DNA from: an uncultured Bacteroidota bacterium
GTDB lineage: Bacteria > Bacteroidota > Bacteroidia > Bacteroidales > P3
Direction of reading: 5' to 3'
Length of the DNA: 64,000 nucleotides
NCBI GenBank assembly: GCA_902788805.1
Contig: CADALO010000001.1
Location: 124,001-188,000 of the forward strand
How positions within the stretch are numbered: position 1 is the stretch's first letter; every line of letters starts with the position of its first letter. Below, piece after piece: positions 18,470 through 25,956 of the stretch. The notes beneath the pieces are model-generated. The model was not told where the DNA came from. It did not search any database and saw only the letters and a program-made list of their open reading frames with translations. The translations under genes were made by a program, and so were the position numbers.

Positions 18470-20491
18470 TTGATGATGAGACAATACGGTTTGCAAATCG
18501 CTGGTAGGAGGCTGAAGATGATGTTCTTCGTCTGCATACTTTTCAATTTGCAATTCTCCTTCTTCAACACGGCGCAGGCCTCAGCGCAGGGGACTAAAAC
18601 CGTGGCTGTCAAGGTGTCGAACAAGACGCAGACAATCAATAACAAGGAGTATTATATCCACATCGTTGAGCCGGGGCAGACGCTTTTTTCGATTGCCAGG
18701 GCGTATGGGTTGAAATACTATGATGCTGTAATCAAGACTGATATACATTTGATGCAGGTTGGCGACACTGTGTGGCTGCCGAAGAACGAATACAGCGTTG
18801 CGGCTGTATCGGCCAATGCCACAGCCGCCGTATCGCCTGCAAGTACAACGCATTACATCAAGATTGAGCCGGGCCAGACGCTCTATAGCATTGCGCGCGA
18901 GTATGGAGTGACGGTGGAGCAGATTGTAGAGGCCAATCCGGAACTGCGCACCGAACAGCTTAAGGCTGGGCAGATGCTTAAGATTCCTCCCAAAGAGGTT
19001 GAGAAACAGCCTTCTGTAGAACAGAAACAACAGCAGGAACAGGCTCGACAGGCCGAACAGAGACGCCAGGAAGAGCAGGCTCGCGCGGAAGAACAGAAAC
19101 GACCGGACGAACAGCGCCGACAGGAACAGCAAAAGGCTGAGCAACAGCGTCAACAAGAGGCATCGAAACCCGTTAAAGAACCAGAAAAGGTCCAGCCAGC
19201 AATAAGCACGGAAGGTGTTTCCGAGACGGCGCCGGTGGCATTGAAACGACCCATTGTCAACCCGTATCCGTTTGACGAGACCGCTGATTTCCCGAAGGTT
19301 CAGGCACCGTACTACAATTTCTCCACGGTTTCGACCTTCAACTACCAAGTGCGTGAACGGCAGGACAAGAACCGACTGTTTGTTTCGGTTGTTATGCCGC
19401 TTAATCTGAGCAAGATAGACGATATTTCCACGTCAAAGTTCGATATCGAGCAGCGTGGCAAGAAAGAATACAAAGTGTTCGAATTCATTCAGTTCTATGA
19501 AGGAATACTGATGGCACTGGATGAACTGCAAAGTCAGGGCGTTGACGTTGTGCTGAATGTTGTCGACCTTACGTCGGACAAGGATGAAGATGTCGTTGCC
19601 GCCTTCAATTCGCACAATGTCGCTAATTCGGACTTTATTATTGCCCTGCTGGTCAAAAAGCCATTCCAGAAGCTTGCCGAACTTGCCAAGGAACACCAGG
19701 TTTTCGTTATCAATCCGTTCTCGTCGCGTCTCGAGATTGTGAAGGAAAATCCATACGTTGTAAAGTGTATGCCTTCGGTCGAAGGAACGGTGAAGGGTAT
19801 GCTTGACATCGTGGCCAAGAAGCATCGCAATGGACACCTGTATGTCCTGCATTCAAACACGAAGAGTGGTGCTACCGACGAAAAGGAATACCGCGACGAA
19901 CTGCAGCGGCAGCTTGAGGCACGTAAGGATATAAGGTATACATTCTTTGACTGGAACGCTAACGCCAAGCTTCTGTCAACGCTTAAGACAACATCGGACA
20001 ATGTGATTATCAGTGTGTATGACTGTGACCGGAACAAGAACACGGTGTTTGCCACGACGCTGCTTAACAGGCTGTCGTCGATCAATAAGAATGCACCGGT
20101 GTTGATGACGGTTACCAACTACTTGACCGAGTTCCCCAATGTCGACTTTGAACAGCTGCAACATTTAAGCTACACGACGGTCACAACTGGGTATCTGGAT
20201 TATAACAACTTTAAACACAAGAGTTTTATTGATACATACAAGGATAAGTTCCGCACCGAACCCAACACGCTCTATGCAGGTGTGGCTCACGACATAATGC
20301 TTTATTTCTCAACGGCATTGTGGCGTCAGGGAGCGGAGTTCTGGCGTAACCCTCAGAAGTTCAGTGCTCCGTCGGGTATGCTCTTTCCGTTTTCGTTGAA
20401 ACAGCCGTCGCCTACGGGAGGCTATGAGAACCAATATCCAGATATATATCAAATGGTTAATTTCAAACTTACACCGATACAACTGTATTAA
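18470..20491 (+). CDS. LysM-repeat protein with periplasmic-binding-protein-like C-terminal domain
   Basis: 673 aa. A hydrophobic segment around residues 17-35 is a signal peptide or anchor. LysM domains lie at about 61-104 (YIHIVEPGQTLFSIARAYGL) and 128-173 (YIKIEPGQTLYSIAREYGVT). Residues 175-230 are a low-complexity Gln/Glu/Arg coiled region. From about 280 the protein looks like a type I periplasmic-binding fold, as in amino-acid-binding or LppC-like proteins. It probably binds peptidoglycan in the periplasm and may scaffold or regulate wall synthesis. The role is inferred from domains only. It lies between guaA and lpxC in one operon. Confidence 0.82.
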   Translation: MMMRQYGLQIAGRRLKMMFFVCILFNLQFSFFNTAQASAQGTKTVAVKVSNKTQTINNKEYYIHIVEPGQTLFSIARAYGLKYYDAVIKTDIHLMQVGDTVWLPKNEYSVAAVSANATAAVSPASTTHYIKIEPGQTLYSIAREYGVTVEQIVEANPELRTEQLKAGQMLKIPPKEVEKQPSVEQKQQQEQARQAEQRRQEEQARAEEQKRPDEQRRQEQQKAEQQRQQEASKPVKEPEKVQPAISTEGVSETAPVALKRPIVNPYPFDETADFPKVQAPYYNFSTVSTFNYQVRERQDKNRLFVSVVMPLNLSKIDDISTSKFDIEQRGKKEYKVFEFIQFYEGILMALDELQSQGVDVVLNVVDLTSDKDEDVVAAFNSHNVANSDFIIALLVKKPFQKLAELAKEHQVFVINPFSSRLEIVKENPYVVKCMPSVEGTVKGMLDIVAKKHRNGHLYVLHSNTKSGATDEKEYRDELQRQLEARKDIRYTFFDWNANAKLLSTLKTTSDNVIISVYDCDRNKNTVFATTLLNRLSSINKNAPVLMTVTNYLTEFPNVDFEQLQHLSYTTVTTGYLDYNNFKHKSFIDTYKDKFRTEPNTLYAGVAHDIMLYFSTALWRQGAEFWRNPQKFSAPSGMLFPFSLKQPSPTGGYENQYPDIYQMVNFKLTPIQLY

Positions 20492-20524
20492 TACTGCAAC
20501 CAACAGGTGTTACAAAGCAAGAAT

Positions 20525-21442
20525 ATGGAATATCAAACAACAATAAAAACCCCGTTTACGCTGTCAGGCCCGGGACTTCATACAGGCAAATACACACATA
20601 CCACCATTAAACCGGCGGCGGCAGGACAGGGAATACTTATAAAAAGAACTGATGTAGAGGGGACACCTGAGATTCAGGCTGTGGCAGAGAATGTGGCGGA
20701 TACCAATCACGGTACCACGGTGGCGCGTGACCACGTGTCGGTATCGACGATAGAGCATATGATGTCGGCCCTGCACGGTATGCACGTCGACAACGCTATT
20801 ATAGAGGTCGACGGGCCGGAGGTGCCCATACTCGACGGCAGCGCTTTGCTGTGGGTTGAACAGATAAAGAAATCTGGTATTGTGACCCTTGAGGCAGAGC
20901 GTAAATACTTGCATCTGTCGGAAACTATTACTTGGTCGGACAACGAGTCGGGGATAGTTATGACTGCTGAGCCTGCCGAGGACTTCAGAGTCGACTGCGA
21001 GATTGAATTCAAAAGCGAGCTGATTGGCAACCAGTCGGCAACGCTGACATCATACACACAGTATGAGAACGATTTTGCCCGCTGCCGCACTTTTGTCTTC
21101 CTGCACGAAGTGGAGATACTGCTTTCGCTCAATCTTATAAAGGGCGGCGATTTGGACAATGCATTGGTATTTGTCGACAAACCGCTTGGTGATGACGAAA
21201 AAGAACGTCTGGCGAAGCTTTTCGGCAAGGACAAGGATAGCATCAATGTCAATAACGGTGTGCTCAACACTATTGTCCCATACTTCCCCAATGAGCCCGC
21301 GCGTCACAAGTTGCTTGACTTTATGGGCGACATTTATCTTGTGGGAATGCCTGTGAAGGGGCATTTCACTATCAAATGCCCAGGCCATCGTGCCAATGTC
21401 GCACTGGCGCAGCAGATTAGAAAAACGATAATAAACAACTAA
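20525..21442 (+). CDS. lpxC: UDP-3-O-acyl-N-acetylglucosamine deacetylase, without a FabZ domain
   Basis: 305 aa from the ATG at 20525. A GTG at 20507 is a weaker start. It is the committed zinc-dependent step of lipid A synthesis. Motifs are FTLSGPGLHTGK at the start, zinc ligand His in STIEHMMSALHGMH, the HKLLDFMGDIYL zinc pair, and the catalytic His in CPGHRANVALA. The protein ends right after the LpxC fold. In the Bacteroidota I know, LpxC is usually fused to a FabZ dehydratase of about 150 further residues. No FabZ sequence is found in the 11 nt before lpxA or elsewhere in the window. Confidence 0.94.
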   Translation: MEYQTTIKTPFTLSGPGLHTGKYTHTTIKPAAAGQGILIKRTDVEGTPEIQAVAENVADTNHGTTVARDHVSVSTIEHMMSALHGMHVDNAIIEVDGPEVPILDGSALLWVEQIKKSGIVTLEAERKYLHLSETITWSDNESGIVMTAEPAEDFRVDCEIEFKSELIGNQSATLTSYTQYENDFARCRTFVFLHEVEILLSLNLIKGGDLDNALVFVDKPLGDDEKERLAKLFGKDKDSINVNNGVLNTIVPYFPNEPARHKLLDFMGDIYLVGMPVKGHFTIKCPGHRANVALAQQIRKTIINN

Positions 21443-21453
21443 ACAATTAATAT

Positions 21454-22257
21454 ATGATTCTCTACGATTTGCATCCCGAAGCAAAGATCGGGAACAACGT
21501 CAAGATTTCAAATTTCACCACCATATATGAGGATGTCGTCATCGGCGACAACACGTGGATTGGTCCGAATGTGACCATCTTTCCAGGAGCCCGTATCGGT
21601 AAGAACTGCAAGATCTTTCCAGGTTCCGTTATAGCCGCCATCCCGCAGGATTTGAAGTTCAACGGCGAGTACACCACTGTCGAGATTGGCGACAACAATG
21701 TCATCCGCGAATGCTGCACGATAAACCGCGGTACCTCGGCTTCTGGCAAAACGGTTATCGGCGACAACAACCTCATTATGGCCTATGTGCATATTGCCCA
21801 CGACTGCGTTGTCGGCAGCAACTGCGTATTTGCCAATAATACTACGCTGGCCGGACATATCATTGTCGGCGACTGGGTCGTGCTGGGAGGCAAGACTGCC
21901 ATTCTGCAATTTGTACACATCGGGTCGCACGTCATAACTATGGGCGGCTCGCTGGTGAACAAGGATGTCCCGCCTTTCGTCAAGGCAGGACGTTATCCAA
22001 TCTCGTATACGGGTGTAAACTCACTCGGTCTGCAACGCAGAGGCTTCTCACCTGCTGAGATAAACAACATCCAGGATATTTACCGTATTCTGTATCAGAA
22101 GGGTCTTATCGTGTCACACGCTGTCGAACTGATTAAAGAGCAGTATGGAAATACAAACGAGGGTAAGATTGTTCTGAGCTTCATTGGCAATGCCAACACT
22201 GGCTTGATGAAGGGCTACACTTATATGAGCAAACGGGAACACGACCCCGAGGCATAA
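21454..22257 (+). CDS. lpxA: UDP-N-acetylglucosamine O-acyltransferase
   Basis: 267 aa, the first acyl transfer of lipid A synthesis. A left-handed beta-helix is evident from hexapeptide repeats (IGNNVK, IGDNTW, IGPNVT, IGKNCK), with the catalytic His in MAYVHIAHDCVVGSN and the C-terminal helical domain (RRGFSPAEINNIQDIYRILY). It follows lpxC after 11 nt and ends the guaA operon at a strong hairpin. Confidence 0.95.
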   Translation: MILYDLHPEAKIGNNVKISNFTTIYEDVVIGDNTWIGPNVTIFPGARIGKNCKIFPGSVIAAIPQDLKFNGEYTTVEIGDNNVIRECCTINRGTSASGKTVIGDNNLIMAYVHIAHDCVVGSNCVFANNTTLAGHIIVGDWVVLGGKTAILQFVHIGSHVITMGGSLVNKDVPPFVKAGRYPISYTGVNSLGLQRRGFSPAEINNIQDIYRILYQKGLIVSHAVELIKEQYGNTNEGKIVLSFIGNANTGLMKGYTYMSKREHDPEA

Positions 22258-22261
22258 AGAA

Positions 22262-22289
22262 AAGGCCGCTGGCATCTGCCAGCGGCCTT
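22262..22289. terminator. Bidirectional terminator between lpxA and htpG
   Basis: A perfect 13-bp stem, AAGGCCGCTGGCA (22262-22274) and TGCCAGCGGCCTT (22277-22289), with a 2-nt loop. It lies 4 nt after the lpxA stop and 19 nt after the htpG stop on the other strand. Confidence 0.9.
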
Positions 22290-22308
22290 AATATTTATAT
22301 CCTTCTTT

Positions 22309-24249
22309 TTAAATCATCTTCACTGAACGCTTGATGAACTGCGTCAGTGCTTCGCCTTTCAGCAAGCCGTTGCTCAGCAGGGCGAGGTCGGTCAGTTGGT
22401 GGACCAGTTGTTTCTGCTTCTCAGCATCCTGCTCTTTCAGTACTTGCTCTATCAACGGATGGTTGATGTTCACAACAAGATTGTAGCTGTCGGGCATCTC
22501 GCCATAGAATCCCATACCGCCGCCGCTGGTTTGGCTCATCTCTTTATAGCGGCGCATAAACTCGTTCTGTGTGATAACCATCGGCTGGTCATCGCTCTCC
22601 ATACTCTCAAGCTGTACCGTGAAACGGGCCTTGTCAACCTCATTCTCTATGATAGGTTTCAGTTTGTCCTTCTCTTCCTGCGAAAGCTTTTCGGGGATGT
22701 TGTCGTCGTGGGCTATCAGTTTCTCAACGGTGTCGCCATCCACGCGTACAAAGCGTGTCTTCTCAATCTTCTGTTCCAGCAGGTTGATGTAGTGCGAGTT
22801 TAGAACTGAATCCATCAGCAATACATCGTAGCCTTTCTCTTTTGCCTTGGCGATATAGGCGTGCTGCTCGTCAACGTCCGTAGCGTAGAGGTAAATGACA
22901 TTCTTGTCCTTGTCGGTCTGTAAAGCCTTGATTTTATCGCGATAGTCGTCAAGCTTGAAATATTTGCCCTCGGTGTTCTTAAGCAAAGCGAACTTCATAG
23001 CGCGCTCGCAGAACTTCTCCTCGGTTAGCATACCGTATTCAACGAAAATCTTTATGTCGTCCCATTTCTCTTCAAGCTGTGTTGGAGCATCGGCGACATC
23101 GTTGCCGTCAGCGTCTTTCTTCTCGACCTTCTGCTTGCTCATCTCCTCCAGTTTGTCGGCAACCTTTTTGCTGATGTGTTGGGCAATCTTCTTGACATTG
23201 CTGTCGCTCTGCAGGTAGCTGCGGCTAACATTCAATGGGATGTCCGGGCTGTCGAGCACTCCGTGCAGCAGCATCAGATACTCAGGCACAACGCCTTCCA
23301 CACTGTCGGTCACAAACACTTGGTTGCAATACAGTTGTATCTTGTTGCGGTTGGGGTCTATGGTTTTGCGTACCTTTGGGAAGTAAAGGATACCTGTCAG
23401 GTTGAACGGGTAGTCAACGTTGAGGTGTATCTGGAACAGCGGGTCCTCAAAGTTCATCGGGTACAGCTCGTGATAGAACTTCTTGTAGTCCTCGTCGGTC
23501 AGGCTCGACGGTGCTTTCTTCCAAGCAGGGTCTGTGTCGTTGATGATGCGCGGCACTTTCTTTTCCACACGCTTTGGCTGTTTCTTCTTGCCACCGTTGC
23601 CATCGTCCACTTCTGTGAACTCCGTCTCGCTGTCCACCCATTCGCTCTCTTCGCCGAAGCGGATGGCTATCGGCATAAAGCGGCAGTATTTTTTCAAGAG
23701 CTCAAGTATGCGATGCTCCTCAAGGAATTCCTTGCAGTCGTCGGCAATGTGCAGTATGATGTCGGTGCCGCGCTCTTTTTTCTTGCCCTCTTTCATCTCG
23801 AATTCAGGACTGCCGTCGCAACTCCAGTGCATTGCCGGAGCGTCTTTCCAACTCTTGGTCTCAATTTCAACCTTGTCGGCCACCATAAATGCCGAGTAGA
23901 ACCCAAGTCCGAAATGGCCTATCAGGTTCTCCTGCACATCCTTATACTTGTCAAGGAAGTCGTTGGCACCGCTGAAGGCTATCTGGTTGATGTACTTGTC
24001 AATCTCCTCTTGCGTCATACCGATACCGCGGTCGCTGATAATCAGTTTTTTCTTGTCAATCTTCACCTCGACGGTAAGGTCGCCCAGCTCACCTTCGAAC
24101 TCGCCGCGCGACGACAGAGCTTTCAGCTTCTGCGTGGCATCTATAGCATTGGAAATCAACTCGCGCAGAAAAATCTCGTGATCCGAATAAAGGAATTTCT
24201 TAATGACCGGAAAGATGTTTTCGGTCTGAACGTTCAAATTGCCTTGCAT
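22309..24249 (-). CDS. htpG: Molecular chaperone HtpG (Hsp90)
   Basis: 646 aa. The N-terminal GHKL ATPase has LISNAIDATQKL, ISDRGIGMTQEE, and the lid/motif GHFGLGFYSAFMV. The middle domain has DSVEGVVPEYLMLLHGVLDSPDIPLNVSRSYLQ, the Hsp90 signature, and the C-terminal dimerisation region follows. It is a cytosolic ATP-dependent chaperone. It is convergent with lpxA and divergent from the PLD gene. A Lys-rich insert (near residues 220-235, GGKKKQPKRVEKKV) lies between domains, as in other Hsp90s. Confidence 0.96.
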   Translation of the reverse strand: MQGNLNVQTENIFPVIKKFLYSDHEIFLRELISNAIDATQKLKALSSRGEFEGELGDLTVEVKIDKKKLIISDRGIGMTQEEIDKYINQIAFSGANDFLDKYKDVQENLIGHFGLGFYSAFMVADKVEIETKSWKDAPAMHWSCDGSPEFEMKEGKKKERGTDIILHIADDCKEFLEEHRILELLKKYCRFMPIAIRFGEESEWVDSETEFTEVDDGNGGKKKQPKRVEKKVPRIINDTDPAWKKAPSSLTDEDYKKFYHELYPMNFEDPLFQIHLNVDYPFNLTGILYFPKVRKTIDPNRNKIQLYCNQVFVTDSVEGVVPEYLMLLHGVLDSPDIPLNVSRSYLQSDSNVKKIAQHISKKVADKLEEMSKQKVEKKDADGNDVADAPTQLEEKWDDIKIFVEYGMLTEEKFCERAMKFALLKNTEGKYFKLDDYRDKIKALQTDKDKNVIYLYATDVDEQHAYIAKAKEKGYDVLLMDSVLNSHYINLLEQKIEKTRFVRVDGDTVEKLIAHDDNIPEKLSQEEKDKLKPIIENEVDKARFTVQLESMESDDQPMVITQNEFMRRYKEMSQTSGGGMGFYGEMPDSYNLVVNINHPLIEQVLKEQDAEKQKQLVHQLTDLALLSNGLLKGEALTQFIKRSVKMI

Positions 24250-24325
24250 ATATCTTTTCTGTTTTTGGTTTTTATTTTCTTACTGTTCTTATAGCTTGCA
24301 AAAAAGATACCAAAATGTATAAAAC

Positions 24326-24589
24326 TGACATTTTGTCAGTCTCTGTCCATATTTTGCAGCTAAACGCTTGTTGTTTGTTGAATGTCAGTAATATAGTTGA
24401 GCTGAGCAAAAAGTTTCGTTTTGTCATTTTTTAGCCGAAAAATCCCTTTTATAACACCCTGATTTCCATATACCATATTCCTATCAAAGTTTACTCAAAG
24501 TCTTATCAAATTCTAACCAAATTTTACTATGGTAAAATATGATAGAATTTATATGGGAATTTGATAAAAGTATGACATTTTGTCAGTCT
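24326..24589. repeat. 11-bp palindromic array B2 between 17-bp direct repeats
   Basis: Array units TATCAAAGTTT, ACTCAAAGTCT, TATCAAATTCT and AACCAAATTTT are consecutive 11-mers at 24482-24525. They lead to the centre TTTTACTATGGTAAAA (24522-24537), followed by inverted, more degenerate copies to about 24570. ATAACACCCTGATTTC at 24451-24466 is the exact reverse complement of the B1 flank. TGACATTTTGTCAGTCT occurs at 24326-24342 and again at 24573-24589, bracketing the array. This fills most of the 412-bp gap between htpG and the PLD gene. No reading frame in it looks real. Confidence 0.8.
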
Positions 24590-24661
24590 GTTTTCGGTCT
24601 GGCTAATGGCAATAAAAAAACTTGATTAGCGTTAGTCTGAATAATATGTAAAGAAAATGGG

Positions 24662-25195
24662 ATGATAAAATACATTGCCGACAGAGAGCATTATACCGAT
24701 GTGCTGGCACAGTGTGCCGGCGTCAAGCACGATTTGTGGATTGGTACAGCCGACTTGAAGGACCTTTACGTCGGAACGCCGGTATCGAGCTTGAAACGGA
24801 GGAATGATGTTGAACCGTTTCTTGCTGTCCTCGACCGCCTTTTGCGTCGAGGCGTCGACATACGCTTGCTTCACGCCAAGGAGCCCGGCGAGAACTTCCG
24901 CGAGGATTTCGACCGATTCCCGGGCCTTTGGGACGGTCTGCAGCGGCGTCTTTGTCCGCGGGTCCACTTCAAGTTGCTGGTGTTCGACTGCTCTTTGGCC
25001 TATATCGGTTCGGCCAACCTTACCGGTGCGGGAATGGGAATGAAGGGCGATGGGAACCGCAATTTCGAGGCGGGCATCCTGACTGACGAGCCTTCGCTGG
25101 TCGATGCCGCCGCCGACCACCTCGACAGCGTCTGGCAAGGCCATCGCTGCAAAACCTGCAAACGCAAAGACTTCTGCGGAGACAGGATAAAATGA
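24662..25195 (+). CDS. Phospholipase D-like (single HKD motif) protein
   Basis: 177 aa. One HKD motif, VHFKLLVFDCSLAYIGSANLTG (His and Lys near residues 100-102, Asp near 107), is preceded by a first strand DLWIGTADLKDLYV. A single HKD implies a homodimer, as in Nuc-type endonucleases. The substrate (DNA or phospholipid) is not readable. The C-terminus carries CKTCKRKDFC, a possible small zinc site. No signal peptide is seen. It is followed 25 nt later by the carbonic anhydrase, so co-transcription is possible. It marks the left edge of an accessory region. Confidence 0.82.
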   Translation: MIKYIADREHYTDVLAQCAGVKHDLWIGTADLKDLYVGTPVSSLKRRNDVEPFLAVLDRLLRRGVDIRLLHAKEPGENFREDFDRFPGLWDGLQRRLCPRVHFKLLVFDCSLAYIGSANLTGAGMGMKGDGNRNFEAGILTDEPSLVDAAADHLDSVWQGHRCKTCKRKDFCGDRIK

Positions 25196-25220
25196 AAGTT
25201 ATACATAACAAATTATAATT

Positions 25221-25763
25221 ATGATAGATAATATTATTGAATACAATAAAAAGTTTGTTGCTGAAAGGGGATATGAGAAGTATGTCACGGACAAGTACCC
25301 TGACAAGAAACTCGCTGTGCTGTCGTGTATGGACACACGCCTCACGGAGTTGCTGCCTGCCGCCCTTGGCCTGCGCAACGGCGACGCAAAGATTATCAAG
25401 AACGCTGGAGGTCTGGTTATCACTCCTTTTGACTCGGCAATTCGCAGCCTTATAGTGGCTATTTATGAACTTGGAGTTGATAGTATTATGGTTGTGGCAC
25501 ACTCTCATTGTGGGGCTTGCCATATGAGTTACGACCATTTCCACGACGAGATGCTGGCCAGAGGTGTTACCGACCAGACTCTTGACACCATCCGCAAATG
25601 CGGCATTGACTTAAACCACTGGCTGGAAGGTTTCAAGGACACAGAGGAAAGCGTCCGCAAGACCGTCGAGATTATCCGAACACATCCCCTTGTGCCCAAA
25701 GATGTAACGGTTCGAGGCTTCATCATCGACTCCGAAACAGGCGCATTAGACGAGGTGAAATGA
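25221..25763 (+). CDS. Beta-class carbonic anhydrase
   Basis: 180 aa. It interconverts CO2 and bicarbonate. Zinc ligands are in LSCMDTRL (Cys near 36) and VVAHSHCGAC (His and Cys near 95-98), with the Asp/Arg dyad in CMDTR. The short length fits the small prokaryotic beta-CA clade. It has no signal peptide and so is cytoplasmic. It ends 23 nt before the left copy of the 45-bp direct repeat that brackets McrBC. Confidence 0.93.
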   Translation: MIDNIIEYNKKFVAERGYEKYVTDKYPDKKLAVLSCMDTRLTELLPAALGLRNGDAKIIKNAGGLVITPFDSAIRSLIVAIYELGVDSIMVVAHSHCGACHMSYDHFHDEMLARGVTDQTLDTIRKCGIDLNHWLEGFKDTEESVRKTVEIIRTHPLVPKDVTVRGFIIDSETGALDEVK

Positions 25764-25786
25764 ATATGTCTTAAGAAAATGTTTTC

Positions 25787-25831
25787 AGGAGTGTCACGAT
25801 GTGGCACTACTGTTTTGTATTTTTGCAGTCG
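25787..25831 (+). repeat. 45-bp direct repeat, left copy, containing a promoter box
   Basis: 44 of 45 bases match 29319-29363. The left half is a near-palindrome, GGAGTGTCAC-GAT-GTGGCACTAC, and the right half has a TATTTTTG -7 box. A further TATTTTTG lies near 25882-25889, closer to mcrB. Confidence 0.9.
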
Positions 25832-25956
25832 AAAAAAACACGTAGATATGCAAAAAGAGTATCGGTATCTGGAAAAATTCGTATTTTTGCAGCGTAAATG
25901 TAATCAAATCTGCAACATTATATTTGAATTAATATACAATAATAAACATCAATGAT

